A stretch of DNA of 43,071 nucleotides from Peribacillus sp. FSL H8-0477 (GCF_038002765.1 NZ_JBBODE010000004.1:1-43071); one strand, 5' to 3'; positions 25,482 to 36,226 are shown, counted from the stretch's first letter. Numbers and translations: made by a program. The notes: generated by a model not told the origin, from the letters alone.

Positions 25482-26343
25482 TGGTATTACGGTCACCAAG
25501 CATTCTAACCGCATAGACTTGATCACAAAATCCTCTTAACCCATTATAAATCCGCTGCATTCTTGACTCATGCTCGACCAACCCAAAAACAGTAGGGCCG
25601 CTGCCGCTCATTAAGACAGCATCTGCACCAAAGGTTCTCATCTGCTCTTTAATATTAGCTACCTCTGGATATAAAGGGAGCGTAACATCTTCAAGAACAT
25701 TTCCAAGGCCGCTGCATACATTTGCGTAATTCCCCTCTTCTAATGCCCCTATCATGCCTTTGACATTAGGATGGGTCATTTGAGATAGCTGTAACCTCTT
25801 GTATACGTCTGCAGTAGATACACCGAGTGTTGGTTTCGCTAAAATCACCCAACATTTAGGAGGAACAGGCAAGTGTGTAATTATCTCGCCTCTTCCTTGT
25901 GCAAGAGCTGTGCCTCCATAGACACAAAACGACACATCCGATCCAATCTCAGCTCCGAGTACTGCCAGCTCATCAAGAGATAAATTAAGCTTCCATAGTC
26001 TATTTAATCCTCTCAATGTGGCAGCTGCATCGCTGCTTCCTCCAGCTAAACCCGCTGCAACAGGAACATTTTTTTCAATACCGATCGATACACCTTGATT
26101 TATGCCAAATCGTTCTTTTAATAAATAAGCCGCTTGATAAGCTAGATTTCGTTGATCATCTGGAACAAATCGATTATGTGAAAGAATCTCAATCTGATTA
26201 CCACGGATTTCTTTCAGCTCAATTCTATCCGCAAGGTCGACCGTCGTCATAACCATCTCCACCTCATGGTATCCATCAGGCCGCTTAAAAAGGACATCCA
26301 GCGCCAAATTTATCTTAGCTGGGGCTTTCTCCATAAGCTTCAA
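25474..26343 (-). CDS. ispE: IspE, 4-diphosphocytidyl-2-C-methyl-D-erythritol kinase
   Basis: GHMP kinase of the MEP isoprenoid pathway. The N-terminal [12 protein letters not shown] includes Lys10, which aligns with the catalytic Lys; the glycine-rich ATP loop [15 protein letters not shown] is at 94-108, Asp136 is in GSDVSF, and the C-terminal [13 protein letters not shown] is the third GHMP motif. I start at TTG 26343 because AGGTGG lies 5 nt upstream and [13 protein letters not shown] then aligns with B. subtilis [13 protein letters not shown], giving the same 289-aa length. A GTG at 26352 overlaps that SD. Confidence 0.95.
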   Translation of the reverse strand: MKLMEKAPAKINLALDVLFKRPDGYHEVEMVMTTVDLADRIELKEIRGNQIEILSHNRFVPDDQRNLAYQAAYLLKERFGINQGVSIGIEKNVPVAAGLAGGSSDAAATLRGLNRLWKLNLSLDELAVLGAEIGSDVSFCVYGGTALAQGRGEIITHLPVPPKCWVILAKPTLGVSTADVYKRLQLSQMTHPNVKGMIGALEEGNYANVCSGLGNVLEDVTLPLYPEVANIKEQMRTFGADAVLMSGSGPTVFGLVEHESRMQRIYNGLRGFCDQVYAVRMLGDRNTIE

Positions 26344-26382
26344 TATTTCCACCTACTTTACGTTCTTGAAAGTTCTTGTCTT

Positions 26383-26410
26383 ATTTTATCATATTTGCAC
26401 TTATTCTAAA
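26383..26410 (-). promoter_or_regulatory. Putative promoter of ispE
   Basis: On the minus strand TTTAGA (26405-26410), a 16-bp spacer and TAAAAT (26383-26388), preceded by TGA as in an extended -10. A small hairpin AAACCC/GGGTTT (26431-26446) lies just upstream. Confidence 0.45.
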
Positions 26411-26486
26411 GGTTTTTTCATTGTATATTCAAACCCAAAGGGGTTTAACGTAATAATTTGATTCTAAAATCCTGATATAGCAAAAA

Positions 26487-26551
26487 CATAGAAAAGCCAG
26501 ATTCCTTTAGTCCATCGGCTGACAAGCCAATGTGCGTAAAAGGAATCCGGC
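26487..26551 (-). terminator. Terminator of sspF
   Basis: A long imperfect stem: GCCAGATTCCTTTA (26496-26509) pairs with AAAAGGAATCCGGC (26538-26551) with one mismatch. A smaller TTGGCTTGTCAGCC-type stem lies in the loop, and T-rich sequence follows on the minus strand. Confidence 0.7.
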
Positions 26552-26607
26552 CATTTATGCGTGTACAGCATGGTTTAATTGTATGGTTACTAGATCGTTA
26601 CGGACTA

Positions 26608-26784
26608 TTATCTTTTGTCGCTCATTTGTCTCTGTGCTTTTTCAACAGCAAGCTTCACCATATTTCCTGCGTCAACAGCCCGTATACCTCCCCAGCCTTC
26701 TCTTTGGACGACATCATAAAAGCCTAATTCCTTCGCAAGCTCTTCTTTGAACCCTTCTGTCATTATGCCTTTTCTTCTGCCCAA
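26608..26784 (-). CDS. sspF: SspF, small acid-soluble spore protein of the alpha/beta family
   Basis: DNA-binding spore protein made in the forespore. 58 residues starting (L)[25 protein letters not shown], with the conserved [17 protein letters not shown] end, aligning with B. subtilis SspF ([37 protein letters not shown]). The start is TTG at 26784, with GAAGGGG about 9 nt upstream; longer in-frame ATG starts (26814, 26805) would add residues not found in the family. It lies between veg and ispE, as in B. subtilis. I could not identify a convincing sigma-G promoter. Confidence 0.93.
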   Translation of the reverse strand: MGRRKGIMTEGFKEELAKELGFYDVVQREGWGGIRAVDAGNMVKLAVEKAQRQMSDKR

Positions 26785-26925
26785 ATTGACCAACCCCTTC
26801 CCCATACTGTACATAGTTAGTATTTGTATGACTCATCTAATCATGAACGGGTAAATCCACCTATTGAGGAAAAATAGATAGTATAACCTAATTTTAACCA
26901 CAAATAGTAAATATTATAATACCAA

Positions 26926-26957
26926 TTAAAAAAGCAGCTAACCAAGTTAGCTGCTTT
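26926..26957 (-). terminator. Terminator of veg
   Basis: A perfect 12-bp stem AAAGCAGCTAAC/GTTAGCTGCTTT with a 3-nt loop, followed by T residues on the minus strand, 10 bp after the veg stop. Confidence 0.92.
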
Positions 26958-26967
26958 ACTCTAAAGC

Positions 26968-27219
26968 TTAAATCTCCTGCTGCTTATTCAAGAATGTAAG
27001 TTGTACGGTTTCCGTTAATACATCTGCATAGCTGTATGATACTCTTTCAAACGCATTTTCATCCTGGTCCAGTTCAATAACGAAGACTGCAGGATAGGTT
27101 TCCGATAACGTTCCGAAACGTTCGACGGTTTTTCTTCTTCCGCCGTTGGCTTTCAAGAGCAACCGTTTTCCCAAGTTTGAATCTAGTGCATGCTTAATAT
27201 CAGCTAAAGTTTTTGGCAT
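26968..27219 (-). CDS. veg: Veg protein
   Basis: Small, highly expressed conserved protein of Gram-positive bacteria; in B. subtilis it stimulates biofilm matrix genes by opposing SinR. 83 aa, starting [31 protein letters not shown] and containing the family block [31 protein letters not shown]. The ATG at 27219 follows GAGGTG. Two strong promoters lie upstream. Confidence 0.97.
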   Translation of the reverse strand: MPKTLADIKHALDSNLGKRLLLKANGGRRKTVERFGTLSETYPAVFVIELDQDENAFERVSYSYADVLTETVQLTFLNKQQEI

Positions 27220-27242
27220 TTTCGGTTCACCTCACTAATTTT

Positions 27243-27313
27243 AGTATAACACACATTCTTTTAAAACGCAAACAAAATGATAAATTATATCAGCAAATAA
27301 AATTGTTTGTCAA
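27243..27313 (-). promoter_or_regulatory. Tandem sigma-A promoters of veg
   Basis: Upstream promoter: TTGACA (27308-27313), 18 bp, TATAAT (27284-27289) with TGA before it: both hexamers consensus plus an extended -10. Downstream promoter: TTGCGT (27266-27271), 17 bp, TATACT (27243-27248), with TGT before it. The veg promoter of B. subtilis is among its strongest. Confidence 0.8.
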
Positions 27314-27456
27314 TGATTTTTTTGCGCAAAGTACGCAAATTTTCTACAAAATTAGTATCAACTTAATCGTTTGTAAATATGTATCCATTTTTCCGCAGGC
27401 TGTTTACTGCAATTTCTATTGTACTTAAAACGCTGCATACAGGAAAAATGCAGCGT

Positions 27457-28329
27457 TTATACATCAGGAACTTGATTATAAGGCATCCCTGTACGCAGCA
27501 AACCTTTCGTTTCAATCCCTCCTAACCCTTTTTCGCCGCTCAATGTATTTCGCAGCACATCCCATACACGGATATGTTCGGAATAAGGTGTGAAACTTAA
27601 TTTTGCAACGATGTAAACTGGATCTAGAGCATGGATATTGACTCGTGATGGAGAGCTGGCAAAATTTGCTCCTGCTTGAATAATGGATTCAAAATGTGAC
27701 TGACACGCGCCGGCAAAAATGACAAGTTGGTCTAGATGAGGAACTTTCTTTCGAGCTTCTCGTACAGCTTGAACAAAATGGATTGAATGACGATAGGCAT
27801 TGATATCAAAAACAGAACCCTTTGCCTTCGAGTATGAATCGTGCCCAGTGATAACCAAAACATCTGGACGATATTTATCAAGTAATTCTCCAATCATTAA
27901 CGGCATTTCTTTTTCGTTACAATAAACACCATGAACTGGAATTCCGATTTTTTCATACATATCCATACATTTTTGCAGATAGACAGCATCTCCGTCCACA
28001 TGAAGCACACGACCAGGGATTTGAAAATAGTCTCCAGTATAGCGGTATCCATCGCTGGCTTCATATTCACTTTTCTGTTTCTGTAATTCTTGATCCTGAG
28101 AGAGTAACAACAATGATTGTTCTTGCAGAACCTCATCGTTTTTATGGCGGTATTCACGCTCTTTCTCATCTAAGGCTAGTAAATCATCAAATGGGGCGTC
28201 CGCTATTAGTCTCATATCTTCTCCAAACAAAATTGCTTCCGTTTTTCCATCCTGCTCACGGATATCAATAATGCGAAAGATAATGTCACAGTGATAAGAC
28301 TTGCGGCCAACGATGTCATGGATATTCAT
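27457..28329 (-). CDS. yabG: YabG, sporulation-specific cysteine protease
   Basis: Protease that processes spore-coat proteins (such as SpoIVA, SafA and CotT in B. subtilis) before transglutaminase cross-linking. 290 aa of the YabG peptidase family. The conserved segments VLHVDGDAVYLQKC, DVLVITGHDSYSK and FAGACQSHFESIIQAGANFASSPSRVNIHALDPVYI contain the likely catalytic His and Cys (ITGH, GACQS). The ATG at 28329 is preceded by AGGAGG about 13 nt and GCGGGG about 7 nt upstream. A sigma-K-like promoter lies upstream. Confidence 0.95.
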   Translation of the reverse strand: MNIHDIVGRKSYHCDIIFRIIDIREQDGKTEAILFGEDMRLIADAPFDDLLALDEKEREYRHKNDEVLQEQSLLLLSQDQELQKQKSEYEASDGYRYTGDYFQIPGRVLHVDGDAVYLQKCMDMYEKIGIPVHGVYCNEKEMPLMIGELLDKYRPDVLVITGHDSYSKAKGSVFDINAYRHSIHFVQAVREARKKVPHLDQLVIFAGACQSHFESIIQAGANFASSPSRVNIHALDPVYIVAKLSFTPYSEHIRVWDVLRNTLSGEKGLGGIETKGLLRTGMPYNQVPDV

Positions 28330-28364
28330 ATTAACTGCCCCGCCTCCTAGCGTCTTTTACATGT

Positions 28365-28392
28365 TAAGGTATGCATCACTCCGCTTAATGGT
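28365..28392 (-). promoter_or_regulatory. Putative sigma-K promoter of yabG
   Basis: On the minus strand AC (28391-28392), a 17-bp spacer and CATACCTTA (28365-28373) fit the sigma-K pattern AC-N16/17-CATANNNTA. yabG is sigma-K-dependent in B. subtilis. Confidence 0.65.
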
Positions 28393-28433
28393 GATATCCC
28401 TTCTTCTTAACTAATATGAATCATCCTTTCAAC

Positions 28434-28480
28434 ATAAAAAAAAACAGGCTGTTTCGGAAAACCGAGAACAGCCTGTTTTT
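28434..28480 (-). terminator. Terminator of rsmA
   Basis: AAACAGGCTGTT pairs exactly with AACAGCCTGTTT (inner TCGG/CCGA), with eight T following on the minus strand. It starts 8 bp after the rsmA stop. Confidence 0.9.
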
Positions 28481-28487
28481 GGTATAT

Positions 28488-29922
<1,435 letters not shown>

Positions 29923-29934
29923 AATACCCTCCAA

Positions 29935-29957
29935 ATGAATGAACCTGATTCATTCAT
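29935..29957. repeat. Perfect 9-bp palindrome just upstream of the rnmV ribosome site
   Basis: ATGAATGAA (29935-29943), 5 nt, TTCATTCAT (29949-29957). In the rnmV mRNA it would form a hairpin ending about 2 nt before GGAGGG, and in DNA it could be an operator. Confidence 0.55.
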
Positions 29958-30042
29958 ACGATCGTCATTATTCTTAGAGCCTTTTTAATCGGCGGTCGCT
30001 TATTCTATTACTATGTCCATTGTTGTACGTACCATTATAACG

Positions 30043-30072
30043 CAAAAAAGCAGGAGATAGACAATCTCCCAC
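30043..30072 (-). terminator. Terminator of yabE
   Basis: GGAGAT/ATCTCC stem (30053-30069) with a 5-nt loop; on the minus strand TGC then six T follow. It lies 8-38 bp after the yabE stop. Confidence 0.78.
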
Positions 30073-30080
30073 TTCTAAAT

Positions 30081-31259
30081 TTAATTTACTACTCTAATCT
30101 TAACTTTTTTGACACCCCAGCGATAGGCGTCTGATTTAGAAGCAAAGAAAACATCAATTTTATTCCCTTTAATTGCTCCGCCCTTATCACCAGCAATCGC
30201 ATAGCCATAACCTTCAACATAAACCTTGGAACCAAGCGGAATGACTCTTGGATCAACCGCAATGACCTTCGCTCCCGGATTTTGTTTAAGATTAATACCT
30301 GTTGCCGTTCTTCCCGAACAACCATTACAGCTCGCTGTATAGGCCGTTGATGACACATATAGAACTTTTCCTTCATTCGACTCATGTGATACTTGTGTAA
30401 TCTTTCTTTTCGTTCCTACAGCGACCACTTTATCCTTCTTTTTGGTACGAACCGCCTCTGAAACGAGTGACCGTTTGACTTCTTTACCATTTTCTTTTAC
30501 TACTTCATATTGCCTGGAAACGAGACCATCTTTGCCATTGGCTAAGATTTTCTTTTTTCCCTTATCCATGTTCTCATCTTCTTTTGTAATTACAGCAAAC
30601 TGAACTGGTTCTTCAACTACATCGGTGACTTTTTCAACGCGAATGACGGTAATTTTGTTCTTTGCTTGAACTTTTTCCGATAATTTCGGCTCAACTCGAT
30701 CCCATTTATTGAGCTTTACATCTTGTTGTTTTAAAAAGTCAGCGACCGTAGTCGAAGTCGACCACACTTGCTTTTCAATACCGCCTACTTCCAACTTTAG
30801 TGGAAAGGCTTTTTCGATAGCAATCTTCATGTTTTCCTGCAGCTCTGTTTCCAAAGATGGATTCACTTTATCCCACTTCGTAATATCAATCTTCTGCATG
30901 TGTAATAGTTCTTCAACTGTTTTAGCCGTAGTCATGATTTCCTTTTTTTCATCGTTCAGGTCAATATGGACAGGCTTTGCTTTTTCCCAAGTAACAGCCA
31001 AGTTATTATTGACTTCACTTTCTTTGGAAGGATGCAGGTAGTCCTCAGCTTGAACGGTAATCTCTAATTCTTTTAACATATCATGTACAGTACGAGCATG
31101 TGTTGACACCGTTTGAGTCTGGCCGTTCAATGTTAATAAAACCGTATGTTTTGTTCCTTGATAAATTAGTATTCCTAGGGCAGCAGCAACCGTAATTGTC
31201 AAACTGATCGCAACAACTCTTCTTTTTCTCCCAAAAGACTTGGGAATTAGGTTTTTCAT
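30081..31259 (-). CDS. yabE: YabE, secreted/cell-wall Rpf-like (Sps) protein with DUF348, G5 and 3D domains
   Basis: Probable muralytic enzyme of the stationary-phase-survival (Sps) group, related in domain layout to resuscitation-promoting factors. A basic N-terminus is followed by a signal-anchor helix (VVAISLTITVAAALGILIYQG, residues 15-35). Three DUF348 repeats (TVHDMLKELEI.., TVEELLHMQKI.., TVADFLKQQDV..), a G5 domain (near 205-280) and a C-terminal 3D domain follow. The 3D domain has STAYTASCNGCSGRTATG, with catalytic-type Asp residues in AVDPRVIPLGSKVYVEGYG and AGDKGGAIKG. The coordinates use ATG 31259. However, the strong SD lies 21 nt upstream of that ATG and 6 nt before an in-frame ATT at 31274, so the true start may be AUU, adding five residues. 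Confidence 0.93.
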   Translation of the reverse strand: MKNLIPKSFGRKRRVVAISLTITVAAALGILIYQGTKHTVLLTLNGQTQTVSTHARTVHDMLKELEITVQAEDYLHPSKESEVNNNLAVTWEKAKPVHIDLNDEKKEIMTTAKTVEELLHMQKIDITKWDKVNPSLETELQENMKIAIEKAFPLKLEVGGIEKQVWSTSTTVADFLKQQDVKLNKWDRVEPKLSEKVQAKNKITVIRVEKVTDVVEEPVQFAVITKEDENMDKGKKKILANGKDGLVSRQYEVVKENGKEVKRSLVSEAVRTKKKDKVVAVGTKRKITQVSHESNEGKVLYVSSTAYTASCNGCSGRTATGINLKQNPGAKVIAVDPRVIPLGSKVYVEGYGYAIAGDKGGAIKGNKIDVFFASKSDAYRWGVKKVKIRVVN

Positions 31260-31290
31260 AGTTTCTAAAATAATGAAAACTCCTCCTTCT

Positions 31291-31327
31291 CTCGGTGATT
31301 ATATAGAGACAAATACCGAGATGTCAA
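31291..31327 (-). promoter_or_regulatory. Consensus sigma-A promoter of yabE framed by an inverted repeat
   Basis: On the minus strand TTGACA (31322-31327), 18 bp, TATAAT (31298-31303): both boxes are perfect. CTCGGT (31291-31296) and ACCGAG (31315-31320) form an inverted repeat around the -10, one arm directly after the -35 and the other near +1, a layout expected of a repressor operator. Confidence 0.72.
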
Positions 31328-31412
31328 CCTATTCACACCTAGTTTGGAAAGTAATTCCTATTATGCACACTCTCCTAACTATTGAAAAGAAAGACTTATC
31401 GACAGCATTATT

Positions 31413-31503
31413 CTACCAAAAGAGAAGGTTTTGTAGAACGGACGGGGATACCGTCCGCCCGGACAACCTTAGTGTTTAACTGACAAGAAATGTTGTCAGT
31501 TAA
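31413..31503 (-). other. Three successive hairpins between tatD and yabE
   Basis: CTACCAAAA/TTTTGTAG (31413-31436), CGGACGG/CCGTCCG (31439-31457) and TTAACTGACA/TGTCAGTTAA (31476-31503, containing the tatD stop). None is followed by a good T-run on the minus strand. Together they probably act as the tatD 3' end (termination or processing). No gene is supported in the 236-bp gap. Confidence 0.5.
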
Positions 31504-32263
31504 TGCCGAATAGTTTCCTTGCATTTTGGTTAGTTGCAACAGCCACTTCTTCAAACGTCAACCCTTTTAATTCAGCAATTTGTTCGGCTACTAATTTTAC
31601 ATAGGCAGGTTCATTACGTTTTCCCCGATAAGGGTGCGGGGCAAGATATGGACAATCCGTTTCAATCAATAGTTTATCAAGGGGAACCTCTACGGCAACC
31701 TCTTTTGGTTTTTTTGCATTTTTAAAGGTGACTGGTCCTCCTAAAGAAATATAGAAGTTCATATCCAGGCATTCTTTCGCTACTTCTGGACTGCCGCTAT
31801 AACAGTGCATAATGCCCCCGACAGCTTCGGCATGTTCCTCTTTTAGAATGTCTACAATATCAGCGGTTGCCTCTCTATTATGAATGACAATCGGCAGATT
31901 CACCTTTTTTGCTAGACGAATTTGTTTTCTAAAGACCTCTTTCTGAATATCCCTAGGTGATTTATCCCAGTGATAATCTAACCCCATTTCTCCTATTGCA
32001 ACGACCTTCGGATGAGACGATAGCTCTTCAATCCAAGCTAAATCCTCATCAAGCATGTCTATTGCATCAACGGGATGCCACCCGATTGAGGCATAAATAA
32101 AATCATATTTCTCTATTAATTCCATTGCCCTCATAATCGTGGCGCGATCAAAACCGACCACAACCATGTTTGAAACTCCAGCTTCCTGAGCTCGTTTAAT
32201 AACCTCTTCAATATCCTCTTTAAATTGATCATCGTTTAAATGCACATGTGTATCAAATAACAT
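31496..32263 (-). CDS. yabD: TatD-family metal-dependent hydrolase (YabD)
   Basis: TIM-barrel phosphoesterase/deoxyribonuclease. 255 aa with the metal ligands in sequence: HVH at 6-8, Glu92 in GEMGLDYHWD, His128 in IHNRE, His153 in MHCYSG and Asp203 in ETDCPYL. TatD proteins have 3'-5' exonuclease and DNase activity in other species; the physiological substrate here is unknown. The ATG at 32263 has AAGGAAG upstream. It follows metS as in B. subtilis. The stop codon lies in an inverted repeat. Confidence 0.96.
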   Translation of the reverse strand: MLFDTHVHLNDDQFKEDIEEVIKRAQEAGVSNMVVVGFDRATIMRAMELIEKYDFIYASIGWHPVDAIDMLDEDLAWIEELSSHPKVVAIGEMGLDYHWDKSPRDIQKEVFRKQIRLAKKVNLPIVIHNREATADIVDILKEEHAEAVGGIMHCYSGSPEVAKECLDMNFYISLGGPVTFKNAKKPKEVAVEVPLDKLLIETDCPYLAPHPYRGKRNEPAYVKLVAEQIAELKGLTFEEVAVATNQNARKLFGIN

Positions 32264-32295
32264 CTATTTCTTCCTTTCTCATTTAAGTCTATTAA

Positions 32296-32309
32296 AAGGC
32301 AGCTGCCTT
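32296..32309. repeat. Perfect 14-bp palindrome upstream of tatD
   Basis: AAGGCAGCTGCCTT is fully self-complementary with no loop, between the metS terminator and the tatD ribosome site (33 bp before the ATG). It could be a dimer-binding operator. No function is known to me. Confidence 0.4.
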
Positions 32310-32353
32310 CATGTTTCACATTTATATATCAATTTGATGACAGTTGAAACATT

Positions 32354-32400
32354 AAAAAAGCATAAAAATGTTTCTTATGAAACATTCTTATGCTTTTTTA
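32354..32400 (-). terminator. Bidirectional terminator after metS
   Basis: A 20-bp stem (32355-32374 with 32379-32398, one mismatch, TTAT loop) is flanked by A-run and T-run, so it can work in either direction. It is 11 bp after the metS stop. Confidence 0.9.
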
Positions 32401-32408
32401 TACTTTCC

Positions 32409-34460
<2,052 letters not shown>

Positions 34461-34466
34461 TTATCT

Positions 34467-34495
34467 ATAGTAAGAGCGAATATAAATCATCGCAA
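34467..34495 (-). promoter_or_regulatory. Putative promoter of metS
   Basis: On the minus strand TTGCGA (34490-34495), 17 bp, TACTAT (34467-34472). It implies a leader of about 90 nt. I looked for the T-box consensus (AGGGTGGNACCGCG) and did not find it. Confidence 0.5.
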
Positions 34496-34901
34496 ATTAT
34501 TATCATTTCATCTAGACAATCACTGCTCTACAACTACTTTCTATTGTAAGACATTTTCTTATTTATAACCTACCTAAAGGATTACCTCCTTTATCAATAA
34601 TTTATACCTTCTCCATCTAATTGCTCATTATTTAACAATCTGAGACTAATATTTTGTAACTTATTGTCATTTAGTCGTATACTATAAAAACAATCATTAA
34701 TTTTTATGAATGTTGATTTTTGTCTTATTTTGTCGATTATTCTTTTAGTTTATTGGCTATTCGATGATTATGTATACAGTATACATAGTTAACCCCTTCA
34801 GTTCTTTCCCTTCGACATAACCTATACACAGATTAAAACCCTTGATATAACCGCATTTACACTCCTATATTTCATTTTTAAAAAACATTAGAAATAAATC
34901 A
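34496..34901. other. Long AT-rich gap between divergent metS and abrB
   Basis: About 400 bp without a plausible gene. It contains a 19-bp perfect palindrome (34769-34787) and a possible plus-strand promoter TTGTAA-N18-TATACT (about 34657-34686) that could give abrB a long-leader transcript. The stretch AAAGGATTACCTCCTTT near 34575 resembles a 16S 3' end by chance. Confidence 0.5.
34769..34787. repeat. 19-bp perfect palindrome in the metS-abrB gap
   Basis: TATGTATACAGTATACATA: two 9-bp arms around a single A. Such GTATAC-centred palindromes are typical of dimeric repressor operators (for example GntR-type), but no regulator is encoded next to it. It lies 115 bp upstream of the abrB -35. Confidence 0.55.
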
Positions 34902-34965
34902 TTGACGCATTTGGGAATGGCTGGTATTATTATATTTATAAAAAATATTGTCGAATAATGACGAA
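34902..34965 (+). promoter_or_regulatory. abrB promoter with two downstream Spo0A boxes
   Basis: TTGACG (34902-34907), 17 bp, TATTAT (34925-34930). Downstream lie TGTCGAA (34949-34955) and TGACGAA (34959-34965), both exact matches to the 0A box TGNCGAA and exactly 10 bp apart. In B. subtilis Spo0A~P represses abrB from tandem boxes placed just downstream of the start point, as here. Confidence 0.88.
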
Positions 34966-35014
34966 AAAGATAGAGATAAAGGGTCTAGATTATTCTGAGA
35001 GGAGATTTAAAATT

Positions 35015-35296
35015 ATGAAATCTACAGGAATCGTACGTAAAGTTGACGAATTAGGACGGGTGGTTATTCCAATCGAACTACGTCGTACTTTAGGCATCGC
35101 TGAAAAAGACGCATTAGAAATTTATGTTGATGAAGAAAAAATTATCTTAAAAAAATACAAGCCTAACATGACTTGCCAAGTTACAGGTGAAGTATCTGAT
35201 AATAACCTAACACTAGCTGGAGGAAAACTAATCCTTAGCCGTGAAGGTGCAGAAACATTGATCAAAGAAATCCAAGAAAACTTTGTTACAAAATAA
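35015..35296 (+). CDS. abrB: AbrB, transition-state regulator
   Basis: Global DNA-binding repressor of post-exponential genes (including spoVG) during growth. 93 aa, starting MKSTGIVRKVDELGRVVIPIELRRTL, with the swapped-hairpin domain at 1-50 and a C-terminal multimerisation domain (NMTCQVTGEVSDNNLTLAGGKLILS). The ATG at 35015 is preceded by GAGAGGAG; an upstream in-frame ATG at 34958 lies within the Spo0A boxes and adds non-homologous residues. It is the only protein gene on the plus strand here and is related in its N-terminal domain to SpoVT in the same window. Confidence 0.97.
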   Translation: MKSTGIVRKVDELGRVVIPIELRRTLGIAEKDALEIYVDEEKIILKKYKPNMTCQVTGEVSDNNLTLAGGKLILSREGAETLIKEIQENFVTK

Positions 35297-35307
35297 TAAA
35301 CAGTATA

Positions 35308-35338
35308 GGCCGATTCCTACTTTGGAATCGGCCTTTTT
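35308..35338 (+). terminator. Terminator of abrB (convergent with rsmI)
   Basis: A perfect 10-bp stem GGCCGATTCC/GGAATCGGCC with a 6-nt loop and five T, 12 bp after the abrB stop. It ends 2 bp before the rsmI stop codon. Confidence 0.93.
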
Positions 35339-35340
35339 AC

Positions 35341-36219
35341 TTATTCGTCTACATGGTACGCTTGATAAATGTCCCTCTTTGGCACATCACGATCAACCGC
35401 TGTTTGTTTAATGGCATCTTTAGTTTGCAAATCCTTTTGGTCGATATAGTGCTGAACATGCTCGTTAATCTCCAGGCCTTCCCACCAGAGGCTTTCTGCA
35501 GATTCTTCTTGCTCTGAAGCTCCCTCAATAATGAGACAAAATTCCCCTCTTATCTCATTTTCAACAGCCCAATTTAAACATTCGCTCAACGTGCCACGAA
35601 TAAATTCCTCGAATTTCTTTGTCAGTTCTCGGCAAAGAACAATTTTCCTGTCACCTAGTACATCAAGCATACTTTTTAAGGTGTCTTTTAAACGATGCGG
35701 TGATTCATAGAGAATCCAAGTGGACTCAATTTTTTTCAGTTTTTCAAGCTCTTTCTTTTTATCCTTTGAACTGCGTTGTAAAAATCCATAAAAGTAAAAG
35801 GGTTGAGGTGCTATACCAGAGGCAATTAAAGCCGTCAATGCCGCATTGGCTCCTGGCAGCGGGATTACGGTTATGTTTTCTTCAATCGCATCCTGAACAA
35901 GACGATAGCCTGGATCTGATATAGTCGGCATCCCTGCATCACTGACGAGTGCAACAACCTGTCCGCGTTGCAGCTGCTCAATAATCTGTCTTCCACTCGT
36001 TTCTTTGTTATGTTCATGGTAGCTGATAACCGGTGTCTCAATTTCGAAATAGTTACAAAGCTTTCGTGTATTTCTTGTATCCTCAGCAGCAATCACGTCT
36101 GCTTCTTTTAAAATACGCAACGCCCGAAAACTCATATCCTCCAAGTTGCCAATTGGTGTGGGGACTAAATATAACGCCGGCTCGGCTCCTTCTTTAGCGA
36201 AACTCTTCTGCTGCTGCAT
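35341..36219 (-). CDS. rsmI: RsmI, 16S rRNA 2'-O-ribose C1402 methyltransferase (YabC)
   Basis: SAM-dependent enzyme of the tetrapyrrole-methylase fold that methylates the ribose of C1402 in the decoding centre. Signature VPTPIGNLEDMSFRALRILKEADVIAAEDTRNT at the N-terminus, with ALVSDAGMPTISDPG and PLPGANAALTALIASG following. 292 aa. The ATG at 36219 follows yazA by 7 bp and uses AAGGAGAAG with an 11-12-nt spacing. It is cotranscribed with trmN6 and yazA. Confidence 0.96.
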   Translation of the reverse strand: MQQQKSFAKEGAEPALYLVPTPIGNLEDMSFRALRILKEADVIAAEDTRNTRKLCNYFEIETPVISYHEHNKETSGRQIIEQLQRGQVVALVSDAGMPTISDPGYRLVQDAIEENITVIPLPGANAALTALIASGIAPQPFYFYGFLQRSSKDKKKELEKLKKIESTWILYESPHRLKDTLKSMLDVLGDRKIVLCRELTKKFEEFIRGTLSECLNWAVENEIRGEFCLIIEGASEQEESAESLWWEGLEINEHVQHYIDQKDLQTKDAIKQTAVDRDVPKRDIYQAYHVDE

Positions 36220-36226
36220 CTCTAGG

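Noticed and set aside
26530..26750. Overlapping plus-strand frames opposite sspF
   Set aside because: They are the antisense of the sspF gene and its terminator and have no family resemblance.
31240..31479. 79-codon plus-strand frame upstream of yabE
   Set aside because: It starts within yabE antisense, spans the yabE promoter and hairpins, has no SD and no recognisable domain.
34568..34590. Sequence resembling the 16S rRNA 3' end (GGATTACCTCCTTT) near 34575
   Set aside because: No rRNA sequence flanks it; it reads as an isolated SD-like AAAGGAGG on the minus strand without a start codon at proper distance.
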